A DNA stretch of 64,000 nucleotides from Neoarius graeffei. Taxonomy: Eukaryota > Chordata > Actinopteri > Siluriformes > Ariidae. Below are positions 43,365 to 48,991 of the stretch, piece by piece. The translations under genes were made by a program, and so were the position numbers. Positions within the stretch are counted from its first letter, which is position 1; every line of letters starts with the position of its first letter. The notes under the pieces are model-generated. The model ran no database searches. It was not told where the DNA came from and saw only the letters and a program-made list of their open reading frames with translations. The stretch covers positions 87,904,888 through 87,968,887 of the forward strand of contig NC_083571.1 in the NCBI RefSeq assembly GCF_027579695.1, given 5' to 3'.

Positions 43365-44933
43365 ACCAATGGCAGTTTAACATTGCCATGTTTTTGTTTT
43401 ACCAATGGCAGTTTAACATTGCCATGCTTGGAATATTTCAGTAGCCTCAAGTTCTCTCTGACTTGGTGTAAATTAAGCATATTTTCAGTTTTTATATATT
43501 GTACAGTATATGTGTTCATTGGAGCCAGCAGCAACTTACCTTTTTTCCAACTTGTTAAGCCAAGTTGCACTGACTACAAAACCTTGTGTAACCTTGTGTG
43601 TGTATATAGCTAAATAACTAAAGCCTTTTGTGTTCATTGGCATGCTTGTAATACTTTAAATTTCCTCTTAAGGCATGGCTTTCTGGAGGAATTCTTGGGG
43701 AAAAAAAACTGCAGAATTTATTTAGAATTATTTGTTGTTAAAATCGTGCAATTCCATATAAAAAAACCCACATAATTAAGCTGCACATGTTTGTTTGATG
43801 GTTATGCTTTTCTTCATCTTTTTCAAAACTTAAATAAACACTTGTTTTGGATTTATATCCTGCCACTTTAATTACATTCTTTAGAATTGAAGAAATTAGA
43901 ATATGTTTATAATTAAGAATTTGTGTCTACTTATTATACAATACTGGAATAATATGAGAAAATAAATGAGTAATGTAATATTAATTGATTGTGATGCCAG
44001 ATGTTTTGCTTTGAAGGCTTCACAATGAATCTTCCTTAGTTTTAGCCTGGCAAGCCAGACTAAATGTGAATATTTGCCACTCGTAGGCAAAAATATTTTT
44101 GGCCGCTAGGCGGGTGGGTCTCATCTCATCTCATTATCTGTAGCCGCTTTATCCTTCTACAGGGTCGCAGGCAAGCTGGAGCCTATCCCAGCTGACTATG
44201 GGCGAAAGGCAGGGTACACCCTGGACAAGTCGCCAGGTCATCACAGGGCTGACACATAGACACAGACAACCATTCACACTCACATCTACGGTCAATTTAG
44301 AGTCACCAGTTAACCTAACCTGCATGTCTTTGGACTGTGGGGGAAACCGGAGCACCCGGAGGAAACCCACGCGGACACGGGGAGAACATGCAAACTCCAC
44401 ACAGAAAGGCCCTCGCCGGCCCCGGGGCTCGAACCCAGGACCTTCTTGCTGTGAGGCGACAGCGCTAACCACTACACCACCATGCTGCCCGCGGGTGGGT
44501 CTAGTTTACTAAACTACCTTAGTTTGCCACCTTTAACTTGTTCAGTGTTGCCACCTAGTGGAGAGAAGAGATATTGTCTGTATTGATATCTGAATTTACC
44601 AGGCAAAAACAAGTTCGGCCAATTGATTTGGTACCTAGGTCAATTTACTTCAGTCCTGTGGACATTCACGGTCCGTGTAGACATAACGGGGGAAAATTGC
44701 CCCCCCTGAAAAAAAAATTCAGGAGCCGCCACTGCTCTGTGTGTCAGTCCTGCAATGACCTGGCAACTTGTCCAGGGTGTACCCTTCCTCTTGCCCATAG
44801 TCAGCTGGGATAGGCTCCAGCTTGCCTGCAACGCTGCACATGATAAGCGGTTACAGATAATGAAATAATTGAAAGCCCAATATTACCCTGATATTCATAT
44901 CCATGATGAGTGTATGTAAATGTCTGACCACAA

Positions 44934-44996
<63 letters not shown>

Positions 44997-46089
44997 ATGA
45001 ATGACAATACAAAATTATTTGAATATTTACCACAGTTTTTGTCTCAAAGCGATGCTTATTGGCATGGCCCATGGAGGGACAGGTCCCCACAGGCATTCTC
45101 TTCTTCTCCTCCAGTGCTGCTGAAGGGATTCCCCCTTTACCATAAGCACCTGGTCCTGGGGTAGAGCTCTGGAAGCCATACAAAATAAGGCATATTTGTA
45201 CCTTCATATTGTACATATATTCACATTTATTATTCTGAATCATTCATGATTCATGTTTATATTCATGAGTTTTTTTTATTCTTGGACACAGCATGAGTTA
45301 ATGAAGAGCCTTCGGCGGCTTTCTGACTCAGATGGAAATAATTTGTTCCCCTCTAGTGGCAAGGTGTGTACCTGGCAGTCTTTAAAACGCTTTGCTCTGG
45401 TCTCACAAATTCCTCTCAAGCTGCCAGGTTTCTTTTCCAGTTCCTCAATGAAACTAGTGATCTTGTATGTGCCTGGACCAACCAGGGTTTTCTGAACATG
45501 GCATAAAATACAAGGAACACTGATTAGACATGGAACATATATGGGAAGCTAAACTTGTATACAAACCTATATGTTTTGCACTGGAAACACTAAGTCTTTG
45601 AGTTGTACACAGTAGAAATAACTGTTTAATGTCATGGATTTACAACATCATTCAGAGTAAGATAGAGTGACATGCAGGTGCATAAACACAGCAACTAATA
45701 GGTGCTTAACCTTGTATGAATGGCTAAATGAGGCAATTATGTGATGGCCTACTGATTAGGTTACAGAGTCTGAACATTTATGCTAACAAAATAAACTGGC
45801 AATTGACTCTTAGAATAAGCAACTGTCTGTTTGTTGTTCACCATATCACTGATTGCGTTCTTGCAGTAGGGGATCTGAGTGTATGGTGCCACTCTGTTGT
45901 TCTCAGGATAGACTCCAGACATATCAAACCTGGAATTTAAAAAAAAAAATGCCTTGTCTATGTACTGAAAAGCCTGATAACAATACTTTACTATTAGACT
46001 TTAATAGAACAAACATACAGTATATTTAGTTGAATTTACCTGGCTGTTTTGGTTCCGAAAGGGGCCTCTTGAAACCTTATTTCTTCCAT
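28048..46089 (-). CDS. cimap2: CIMAP2/LEXM-like sperm-tail PG-rich repeat protein, complete 8-exon gene
   Basis: Exons in transcript order: 46089-46040, 45929-45842, 45491-45372, 45168-45031, 30673-30548, 28974-28801, 28651-28514, 28182-28048. They sum to 969 nt (322 residues plus stop). All junctions are GT-AG and in frame: phase 2 after exon 1, phase 0 elsewhere. The start is MEEIRFQEAPFGTKTAR. PG-rich repeat motifs are VGPGTYKI, TPGPGAYGKGG, LGPGTYNL, DPGTYPKEL, PGPGWYDI and VGPGRYNI. Order and wording match the C1orf177/LEXM/CIMAP2 family, proteins of the ciliary and sperm-tail microtubule lattice. Convergent placement next to DHCR24 matches human 1p32, which supports orthology. Intron 4 is about 14.4 kb of transposons. 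Confidence 0.88.
28183..28513. other. CIMAP2 intron 7
   Basis: AT-rich; nothing recognised. Short + strand open frames overlap exon 7 and are antisense shadows. Confidence 0.7.
28514..28651 (-). CDS. cimap2: CIMAP2 exon 7
   Basis: 46 codons in phase 0. Acceptor TTCCCTGTCAG|TCATCT, donor CAT|GTGAGG. It begins SSPGPGWYDIIPITLKYRSK and ends KKTEMLMNKNH. Confidence 0.88.
28801..28974 (-). CDS. cimap2: CIMAP2 exon 6
   Basis: 58 codons in phase 0. Acceptor TCTGTGCAG|AAATGG, donor ACTGCG|GTACAT. It reads KWVNPDPGTYPKELPKFGEE, KKHGVFGSREQYPAIPTERI, YLCTLSQCPQTA. The KKHGVF ... P.TPTERIY ... LSQCP stretch is the strongest match to LEXM. Reading past the donor gives a stop six codons later, so a short alternative C-terminus is possible. 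Confidence 0.9.
29016..30443 (+). mobile_element. Tc1-like transposon C, in CIMAP2 intron 5
   Basis: TA duplications at 29014-29015 and 30444-30445. Terminal repeats CAGTGTCTTGAAAAAGTATT and, inverted, CAGTTCCTTGCAAAAGTATT. It carries an internally deleted transposase. Confidence 0.93.
29413..30217 (+). pseudogene. Tc1-like transposase C (pseudogene, core deletion)
   Basis: A frameshift within the first ten codons (near 29424) separates the ATG at 29413 from the HTH frame (EKYRSGLGYKKKISQTWNIP, REGRPPKLTDRARRALIRDA). The core starts [16 protein letters not shown]-like at about 29850. It keeps GGGSIMLCGCFSSAGTGKLV, then jumps from RTEGK straight to NLWQNLKIAVHQRNPSN. The second catalytic D (DNDPKH box) and the region before the catalytic E are therefore deleted. 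It ends AAKGGSTKY-stop. Confidence 0.9.
30548..30673 (-). CDS. cimap2: CIMAP2 exon 5
   Basis: 42 codons in phase 0. Acceptor CCAAATATGCAG|GACAGT, donor GCTCCT|GTACGC. It reads DSGLGPGTYNLKSFTELMLS then RNPYDLSTGNGNLFTAP. GPGTY..KS..E and the R.PYDL.TG motif match the family. Confidence 0.88.
30674..31007. other. CIMAP2 intron 4, 3' end
   Basis: Nothing recognised between exon 5 and the TTAA element Z copy 2. Confidence 0.6.
31455..32466. mobile_element. TIR element carrying an LTR-like insert
   Basis: Left end ACTACATTTACATGCACATC; right end inverse CACTATGTTTACATGCACAT. It inserts into the Penelope-like fragment. Both sub-termini have AATCGAGCT/TCGATTTC-like sequence. The middle (about 31846-32115) looks like a retroviral-type LTR. 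Confidence 0.6.
31846..32115 (+). mobile_element. Possible solo LTR fragment
   Basis: It starts TGTGACAGGAGGGCGGAGCC and holds a TATA-like CCCTATTTAAGG at about 31937 and polyadenylation-like AATAAAAG near 32027 and AATAAAAAGCC near 32060. It ends near CTCCACCCACA. This layout fits an LTR (U3-R-U5). No coding and no clear 5-bp target duplication were seen. Confidence 0.4.
32691..33207. mobile_element. Harbinger-like non-autonomous element
   Basis: Left terminus AGGCCAATTTATGCTGACAA; right inverse GGGCCTCTGCATGCTCTTGC. Flanked by TTA, the 3-bp target used by PIF/Harbinger. It keeps the first codons of a Myb/MADF gene at 32940. Confidence 0.65.
32940..33002 (+). pseudogene. MADF/Myb-like N-terminal remnant (Harbinger accessory protein)
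   Basis: ATG to TAG encodes MEQHEERLIEEVRTSIQLQF. The MEQHEERLIEEVR start is one I associate with fish Harbinger-linked MADF proteins (E.LI..V). The rest of the domain is deleted. Confidence 0.5.
33277..34201. mobile_element. TIR element 'AGGCCCTGTCCACACGG' (hAT-like MITE)
   Basis: Left AGGCCCTGTCCACACGGCAA; right inverse AGGCTACATCCACACGACAA. It contains a (GA)n microsatellite at 33615-33651 and no recognisable protein. It inserts into the Penelope-like GIY-YIG coding. Confidence 0.7.
33615..33651. repeat. (GA)n microsatellite
   Basis: A GA run of about 30 bases. Confidence 0.9.
34202..34677. other. Unassigned segment within element Z insertion
   Basis: It contains an (AAG)n microsatellite at 34316-34346. 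The remainder is not recognised. Confidence 0.5.
34704..34860 (+). pseudogene. Element Z ORF, copy 2
   Basis: ATG at 34704 reads [51 protein letters not shown] and stop (TAG near 34858). A basic, helix-prone N-terminal exon is conserved with copy 1. The function is unknown. Confidence 0.45.
35511..35767 (+). pseudogene. THAP-domain remnant (P-element/Kolobok-type)
   Basis: The frame reads FCVPLPTTEQRK, stop, LAKQWLHNLGTGHTLETLSG, NSVVCEDHFEPDCIEMNLQA, then RLKPDADSNT and TAA. VC..HF.PDC.E is the second metal-binding half of a THAP finger, and FCVP....... is its preceding strand. The N-terminal C..C half is not in view. It starts 0.3 kb right of the TTAA end of element Z. Confidence 0.6.
35846..37454 (+). 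mobile_element. Tc1-like transposon A, copy 2 (best preserved)
   Basis: About 1.6 kb with CAGTGGTGCTTGAAAGTTTG termini, inserted in a (TA)n microsatellite (35797-35843 and about 37452-37472). No internal insertion. Its sequence serves here as reference for the other two copies. Confidence 0.95.
36213..37235 (+). pseudogene. Tc1-like transposase A, copy 2 (two stops, otherwise full length)
   Basis: 341 codons from ATG 36213 to TGA, the usual Tc1 transposase length, with no frameshift seen. Stops lie at codon 3 (TGA where copy 1 has CGA, a CpG-decay change) and at the tryptophan before the first catalytic D (TAG at about 36663). It keeps the HTHs, [36 protein letters not shown] and [13 protein letters not shown]-34-E spacing between the QQD aspartate and the PIE glutamate identifies DD34E Tc1 type. 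Confidence 0.93.
37474..37550 (+). mobile_element. V-SINE head fragment
   Basis: Only the tRNA-like head (GGGCGGCACAGTGGTGTAGT to GGTTCGAGCCCCGTGGCCGG) is present. It abuts the microsatellite next to Tc1 A copy 2. Confidence 0.85.
37551..37983. other. Interval with AAGTATACTT-type short repeats
   Basis: 37551-37740 is rich in AAGTATAC/GTATACTT motifs of a kind common in small fish transposons. The rest is not recognised. Confidence 0.5.
37984..38358 (-). mobile_element. V-SINE in CIMAP2 intron 4
   Basis: Full-length reverse copy. No clear target duplication is seen, because the left flank is a TATATA run. Confidence 0.93.
38361..39336 (-). mobile_element. hAT-like element with BED finger, copy A
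   Basis: Inverse duplicate of 53027-54625. The right end (39240-39336) has the stepwise TACTTAAGTACAGTACTCAA motif and ends CCAACTCTG, typical of a common fish hAT terminus. It encodes a BED finger on the reverse strand. Confidence 0.7.
38747..38965 (-). pseudogene. BED-finger exon of hAT element, copy A
   Basis: The reverse frame reads MEGGDSSGECTHSWPCPEPM, FQCFERTKDLFHFKCLLCLS, KMNHITAYKNSPSNLQRKQF. CLLC ... AYKNSPSNL is the BED finger; the usual L-RKH end is shifted out of frame here. Copy B keeps NMRKHIE. Confidence 0.6.
39337..39780. other. CIMAP2 intron 4 segment
   Basis: Nothing recognised. Confidence 0.5.
39781..40140 (+). mobile_element. LINE fragment (pre-RT linker)
   Basis: Conceptual coding reads TDYINFCLENLISTMIECCF, PSNKLWITKDLKTLLNRKKR, AFRVCDKEEIK with frameshifts. 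The TDYI.FC ....NNKPW.T.DLK.LLN.KK.AF motif lies between endonuclease and RT in a fish LINE family. The rest of the element is absent. Confidence 0.6.
40146..40530 (-). mobile_element. Penelope-like element fragment, second copy
   Basis: Aligns with the interrupted copy at 31325-32690: GGCAACTGGACTTGCTTGAA, AGGCTTCTTCAGTTCTGTCT, and reverse coding HHLSATYNAVLGALPKKLNT. It directly follows the LINE fragment. Confidence 0.65.
40700..41600 (+). pseudogene. Tc1-like transposase D (multiply broken)
   Basis: Recognisable pieces: TCTSDVATLPMSGRRPKLSS (second HTH region), LFGHND.R.VWR near 41175 in a shifted frame, FQQDSDPKHI near 41345 and weak WSSQWADLNSIE near 41430. The order is that of Tc1 transposases. 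Stops and frameshifts are frequent, and the DNDPKH box reads DSDPKH. Confidence 0.75.
40910..41008. repeat. Perfect 99-bp palindrome (48-bp arms, 3-base loop)
   Basis: The left arm 40910-40957 starts AACACTGGTGTTCTAGCAGC and the right arm 40961-41008 is its exact reverse complement; the loop is GTG. It replaces the stretch between the HTH and the linker in the Tc1 D transposase. Confidence 0.97.
41838..42540. mobile_element. Harbinger-like non-autonomous element in the SINE
   Basis: Termini TGCCGCTTTTCCACTAC and inverse TGGCCCTTTTCCACTAC. The 3-bp target duplication TAA (41835-41837 and 42541-42543) matches the TWA target of PIF/Harbinger. Subterminal regions carry many GGCTGAG/GAGCTGA motifs. 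It keeps a 42-residue ORF. Confidence 0.85.
42098..42226 (+). pseudogene. Short N-terminal ORF of Harbinger-like element
   Basis: ATG to TAA encodes MEDMESLVLLVLVLWLVVTD, NANRYWQESIDEARRIRLQK, FS. A hydrophobic stretch follows the acidic start. It is likely the first exon of the deleted transposase gene; that is inferred from position inside the TIRs. Confidence 0.4.
43004..43303 (+). pseudogene. TTF-type zinc finger fragment of ZMYM1-like hAT transposase
   Basis: From MASVECNNTIASLKEVPFSR the frame passes KQLGPPRPNLNIKQ, SRGFNKNWYHRKTWLAGCDV, VNARFCYPCVLFHPGSS and stops at 43301. F...WY....WL.GC.....FC.PC..F is the TTF finger of ZMYM1-like hAT transposases, the same class as the C-terminal fragment at 118-292. 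The start is uncertain; in-frame ATGs also lie at 42980 and upstream. Confidence 0.7.
44122..44490 (-). mobile_element. V-SINE nested in the hAT element
   Basis: Full-length reverse copy with the 12-bp target duplication GCGGGTGGGTCT (44110-44121 and 44491-44502). Confidence 0.95.
44934..44996. repeat. (CTAT)n microsatellite
   Basis: About 15 CTAT units, close to the donor side of CIMAP2 exon 4. Confidence 0.95.
45031..45168 (-). CDS. cimap2: CIMAP2 exon 4
   Basis: 46 codons in phase 0. Acceptor GTATGGCTTCCAG|AGCTCT, donor ACTGTG|GTAAAT. It reads SSTPGPGAYGKGGIPSAALE, EKKRMPVGTCPSMGHANKHR, FETKTV. PGPGAYGKGG is a canonical sperm-tail PG-rich motif. Confidence 0.92.
45372..45491 (-). CDS. 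cimap2: CIMAP2 exon 3
   Basis: 40 codons in phase 0. Acceptor GCCATGTTCAG|AAAACC, donor TGCCAG|GTACAC. It reads KTLVGPGTYKITSFIEELEK, KPGSLRGICETRAKRFKDCQ. GPGTYKI.SF.EEL.KKP..RG is a strong family match. Confidence 0.92.
45492..45841. other. CIMAP2 intron 2
   Basis: Nothing recognised; no additional exon seen. Confidence 0.6.
45842..45929 (-). CDS. cimap2: CIMAP2 exon 2
   Basis: 88 nt. The first G completes the arginine split after exon 1. Acceptor TTTAAATTCCAG|GTTTGA, donor GATATG|GTGAAC. It reads FDMSGVYPENNRVAPYTQIP then YCKNAISDM. FD.SG.YP is the conserved N-terminal stretch. The donor is GTGAAC, weaker than the others, so the 3' edge is less certain. Confidence 0.88.
46040..46089 (-). 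CDS. cimap2: CIMAP2 exon 1 (start codon)
   Basis: 50 nt: ATG at 46089, MEEIRFQEAPFGTKTA plus AG, donor CCAG|GTAAATTC. The FQ.APFGT.TARF start is the family N-terminus, which fixes this ATG. Confidence 0.9.
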
Positions 46090-46184
46090 TTTTTAAAAAA
46101 ATCTTGCCCACTTTCTCGTGCTAACACAGGGACCCACTGCACATTTGAGAAGACTGTCACTATGACAATGTAACATGAGACAAA

Positions 46185-46200
46185 ATTACTTCTTAGCAAC
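46185..46200 (-). promoter_or_regulatory. RFX/X-box half-site candidate upstream of CIMAP2
   Basis: The reverse strand reads GTTGCTAAGAAGTAAT about 100 bp upstream of the ATG. GTTGCTA is a perfect X-box half-site; the second half is degenerate. RFX control would suit a cilia/sperm-tail gene. Weak evidence. Confidence 0.25.
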
Positions 46201-46399
46201 AAAGTGAGTCATGACCTCATGCCATGCTTCCTGTCTTTCATCCGAAACATGTGAACGTATATGCACACTCATTTACATTATCGAATATATGAAGACATGA
46301 GAAAATGAAAACACTGATCTGGAAATAATTTCATAAATCACAGACTGTACAGAAGTGTACAGAATTGTGCTGAATCTTTCATTATGGAATTATTGGGCT

Positions 46400-46860
46400 C
46401 CACATGCTACTCCTGAGATACCAGTGATCCTGACCGCTTCTGCTCTCTGGACCTGCCTGATCCATCCTAATACCCTACTTCAGGCTGGATGAGGATGAGG
46501 ATGACTCCATATAGACAGTCTAAAGATGCACTTAGAAACCGTGAAGAAGGCTTTGGACTGCAATTGATACAAACAGTTTTGCTACGATGACCATATAGCA
46601 CACAGTTATAGAAGCAAGTTACTTATAATCACACTATCTGGTGTCACCCGGATGAAGACAGGTTCCCTTTTGAGTCTGGTTCCTCTCAAGGTTTCTTCAT
46701 GTAGTCTCAGGGAGTTTTTCCTTGCCACCGTCACCTTCTGGCTTGCTCATTTGGGATAAATTTATAGATTCATATCTGTAAAATGTATATCTAGAATGTA
46801 TAAAATATACCGGTGAAGCTGCTTTGTGACAATTGAAGTGAATCAAATAAGGACTAATGT
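46400..46860 (-). repeat. Dispersed fish repeat, relative of 3768-3987
   Basis: It includes CTGCCTGATCCATCCTAATA, GACAGGTTCCCTTTTGAGTC, GGTTCCTCTCAAGGTTTCTT and GAAGCTGCTTTGTGACAATT. Class unknown. Confidence 0.55.
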
Positions 46861-47854
46861 AATTGATTATCTTTGGCCTAATCAACTGTTTAGCAATTCC
46901 GTATCATTTTTCCAAAATGGTTTGGTCACTAACAAAGCAGCAAAGTTCAGTTTTATTTTTTCTACTGATGTTATTTTCTGACTGGAGCTTAAATGATCTC
47001 CTCTTGTTGTGGAAACTCTCAAAACTTCAACTCTCCCAAGCAAAAATGATTCAAAGTCAAAGAGGTTGCAGAAAAGTTTAGATTTTTATTAAATCAATTA
47101 GCAAAGGCCAAGTTCGGTCTGCAGAGTGAGCCGACTCAAAATCACAAAGTTCTCTTTTTATACAGTTTCAAAAAAACACAGTGTATACAAATAATCTCAT
47201 TGGTTAATATGTCACGTCGTACCAATTCAACATTTTCTATTGGGCAGTACATCTCACGCTTCGCATATTTTGTACTGTATCAACCGAGCCAAATTTTCCA
47301 GTATGAATAGTCAATTCAAGAAGAATCAAAACATATGATAAGATGTGGTATGTCATGAACAACACAGTATTCAGAGTGTACGATATATGATTCAAAATGA
47401 CTGGAGTCAAATCAGCTTAAAGATTGATACAGGCTGCAGGTGCAAACGAGCGCAACACTCGATAGGGTACAAACATGGCCTACCACAACATAGGATTTTT
47501 TTTTAAAAAAATGATGCACATTACAGCTGTAGAATTTGTGTTGTAACACCTTGATAAAATATATTACATTAGCATGCAAAACACTCCAGAATGAACAAGT
47601 GTTGCCAGGCAAAACAAACCTCGCCTGGTAACACTTATGATGAATATGAAGGAAGATATCGTGAAAAAAAATAGGTTCCCTATGGGTACATGTGGCTACT
47701 GCTTATAAATAAAATTGTTTTCTGATACCATGTCCATACAGTAAATATAGCATATATATTTACTCTATGAGGCAGTACCACAAAAATAAACAGTTTAAAA
47801 ATCACAGAAGTAAAATATACCAAGTGTGTGTACTTTATATTATTCTACTCTTAC
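46861..47854. other. Interval upstream of CIMAP2
   Basis: No gene recognised. 47060-47220 (TTTTTATTAAATCAATTAGC, GTCTGCAGAGTGAGCCGACT) resembles the antisense end of a fish LTR-type repeat; this is uncertain. I searched here for further proteasome-subunit exons on the reverse strand and saw none. Confidence 0.4.
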
Positions 47855-47916
47855 CTCTTACAGTTTTCGAAACTGAAACCTCCGAACCGAGGTTGACATA
47901 CACACGCTGTCGCCAT
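47855..47916 (-). CDS. Orphan first coding exon, proteasome subunit beta type-7/10-like
   Basis: 62 nt from ATG 47916 encode MATACVCQPRFGGFSFENCK plus AG, ending in a good donor (AG|GTAAGAGT). GGFSFENC.R at this position is the propeptide start of vertebrate PSMB7 and PSMB10 (beta-2/beta-2i, trypsin-like proteasome subunits), and a phase-2 intron after the lysine/arginine fits that family as I recall it. The catalytic T of the TTIAG motif would be in exon 2, which I cannot find in the window. It could be a displaced or duplicated exon, a promoter-proximal fragment, or a mis-joined assembly piece. Confidence 0.55.
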
Positions 47917-48060
47917 TACCGAAACTCTTATTTCTTGGAAATGGCCCGGCGCTAGAGCTCAGTGTAACGCACTTTCCTTCTGTAATAAGCATAAGCATGT
48001 CTGAAAGTGATTTCTTTAGTCTAGTCCATTTATTTTGAATGGTGAACCGAATTGTATACA

Positions 48061-48090
48061 CTCACCGGCCATTTTAAATGGAACACATGT
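48061..48090 (+). mobile_element. Solo terminus of the CACTCACCGGCCA Tc1-like family
   Basis: CACTCACCGGCCATTTTAAA follows TATA about 145 bp upstream of the PSMB7-like ATG. The partner terminus is not visible nearby. Confidence 0.6.
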
Positions 48091-48318
48091 ATGTGCATGC
48101 GCAGTGAGCGATTGTTACACTCTTACATTCTTACAGCATGATGACATAGTGGCTAGCGCCTCGATATGAGGCAGTAGCCACAACAAAAACGATTTTGACC
48201 TTTTTGGTGACCTTGACCAGATGACCCCCCCCAAAATTTGGAGGTTTCTATTTGAGACCAATGCCCATCTATCCTGAAAGTTTCATGAAGATTGATCCAG
48301 CTGTTTCCCTGTAATATC

Positions 48319-48680
48319 CATCCATCCATTATCTGTAGCCACTTATCCTGTTCTACAGGGTCGCAGGCAAGCTGGAGGCTATCCCAGCTGACTATGGGCG
48401 AAAGGCGGGGTACACCCTGGACAAGTCGCCAGGTCATCACAGGGCTGACACATAGAGACAAACAACCATTCACACCTACAGTCAATTTAGAGCCACCAAT
48501 TAGCCTACCCTGCATGTCTTTGGACTGTGGAGGAAACCGGAGCACCCGGGGGAAACCCACGCAGACACGGGGAGAACATGCAAACTCCACACAGAAAGGC
48601 CCCCGTCAGCCACTGGGCTCGAACCCAGGACTTTCTTGCTGTGAGGCGACAGTGCTAACCACTACACCATCGTGCCGCCC
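48319..48680 (-). mobile_element. V-SINE
   Basis: Full-length reverse copy with target duplication CCTGTAATATC (48308-48318 and 48681-48691) and a (GGAT)-type tail. Confidence 0.95.
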
Positions 48681-48991
48681 CCTGTAATATCGTTAACAAA
48701 AAAACAAAGAAACCCGACCAAAAACAATACCTCGCCCCCTGGTGGACTCCATCCTGGGCGAAGTAACAATTGCTTAATTCAACATGGCTTTGGGGGCGGT
48801 ATGGTGGTGTAATGGTTAGCATTGTTGCCTCGCAGCAAGAAGGTCCTGGGGTTGAGTCCAGCAGCTGGTGAGGGCCTTTCTGTATGGAGTTTGCATGTTC
48901 TCCCTGTGTGGGTTTTCTCCGGGTGCTCCAGTTTCCCCCACAGTCCAAAGACATGCAGGTTAGGCTAACTGGAGGCTCTAAATTGACTGTA

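Larger units (their letters stand above)
42593..44734 (+). mobile_element. hAT element (8-bp TSD) in the SINE, internally deleted
   Basis: Exact 8-bp target duplication CTCTGTGT (42585-42592 and 44735-44742). Termini CACTGGCGGCTC and inverse CAGTGGCGGCTC. It contains a TTF-type finger ORF, a (TG)n microsatellite at 43327-43360 and a reverse V-SINE. The catalytic domain is absent. Confidence 0.9.
41672..44863 (+). mobile_element. V-SINE split into three pieces by Harbinger-like and hAT insertions
   Basis: SINE pieces are 41672-41837 (head and middle), 42541-42592 and 44735-44863 (tail). They join head to tail as one SINE once the insertions at 41838-42540 and 42593-44734 are removed. Confidence 0.93.

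Noticed and set aside
46861-47854. Further exons for the PSMB7-like first exon
   Set aside because: No TTIAG-type or GADTRAT-type coding was found on the reverse strand here or in CIMAP2 introns, so no gene model was extended.
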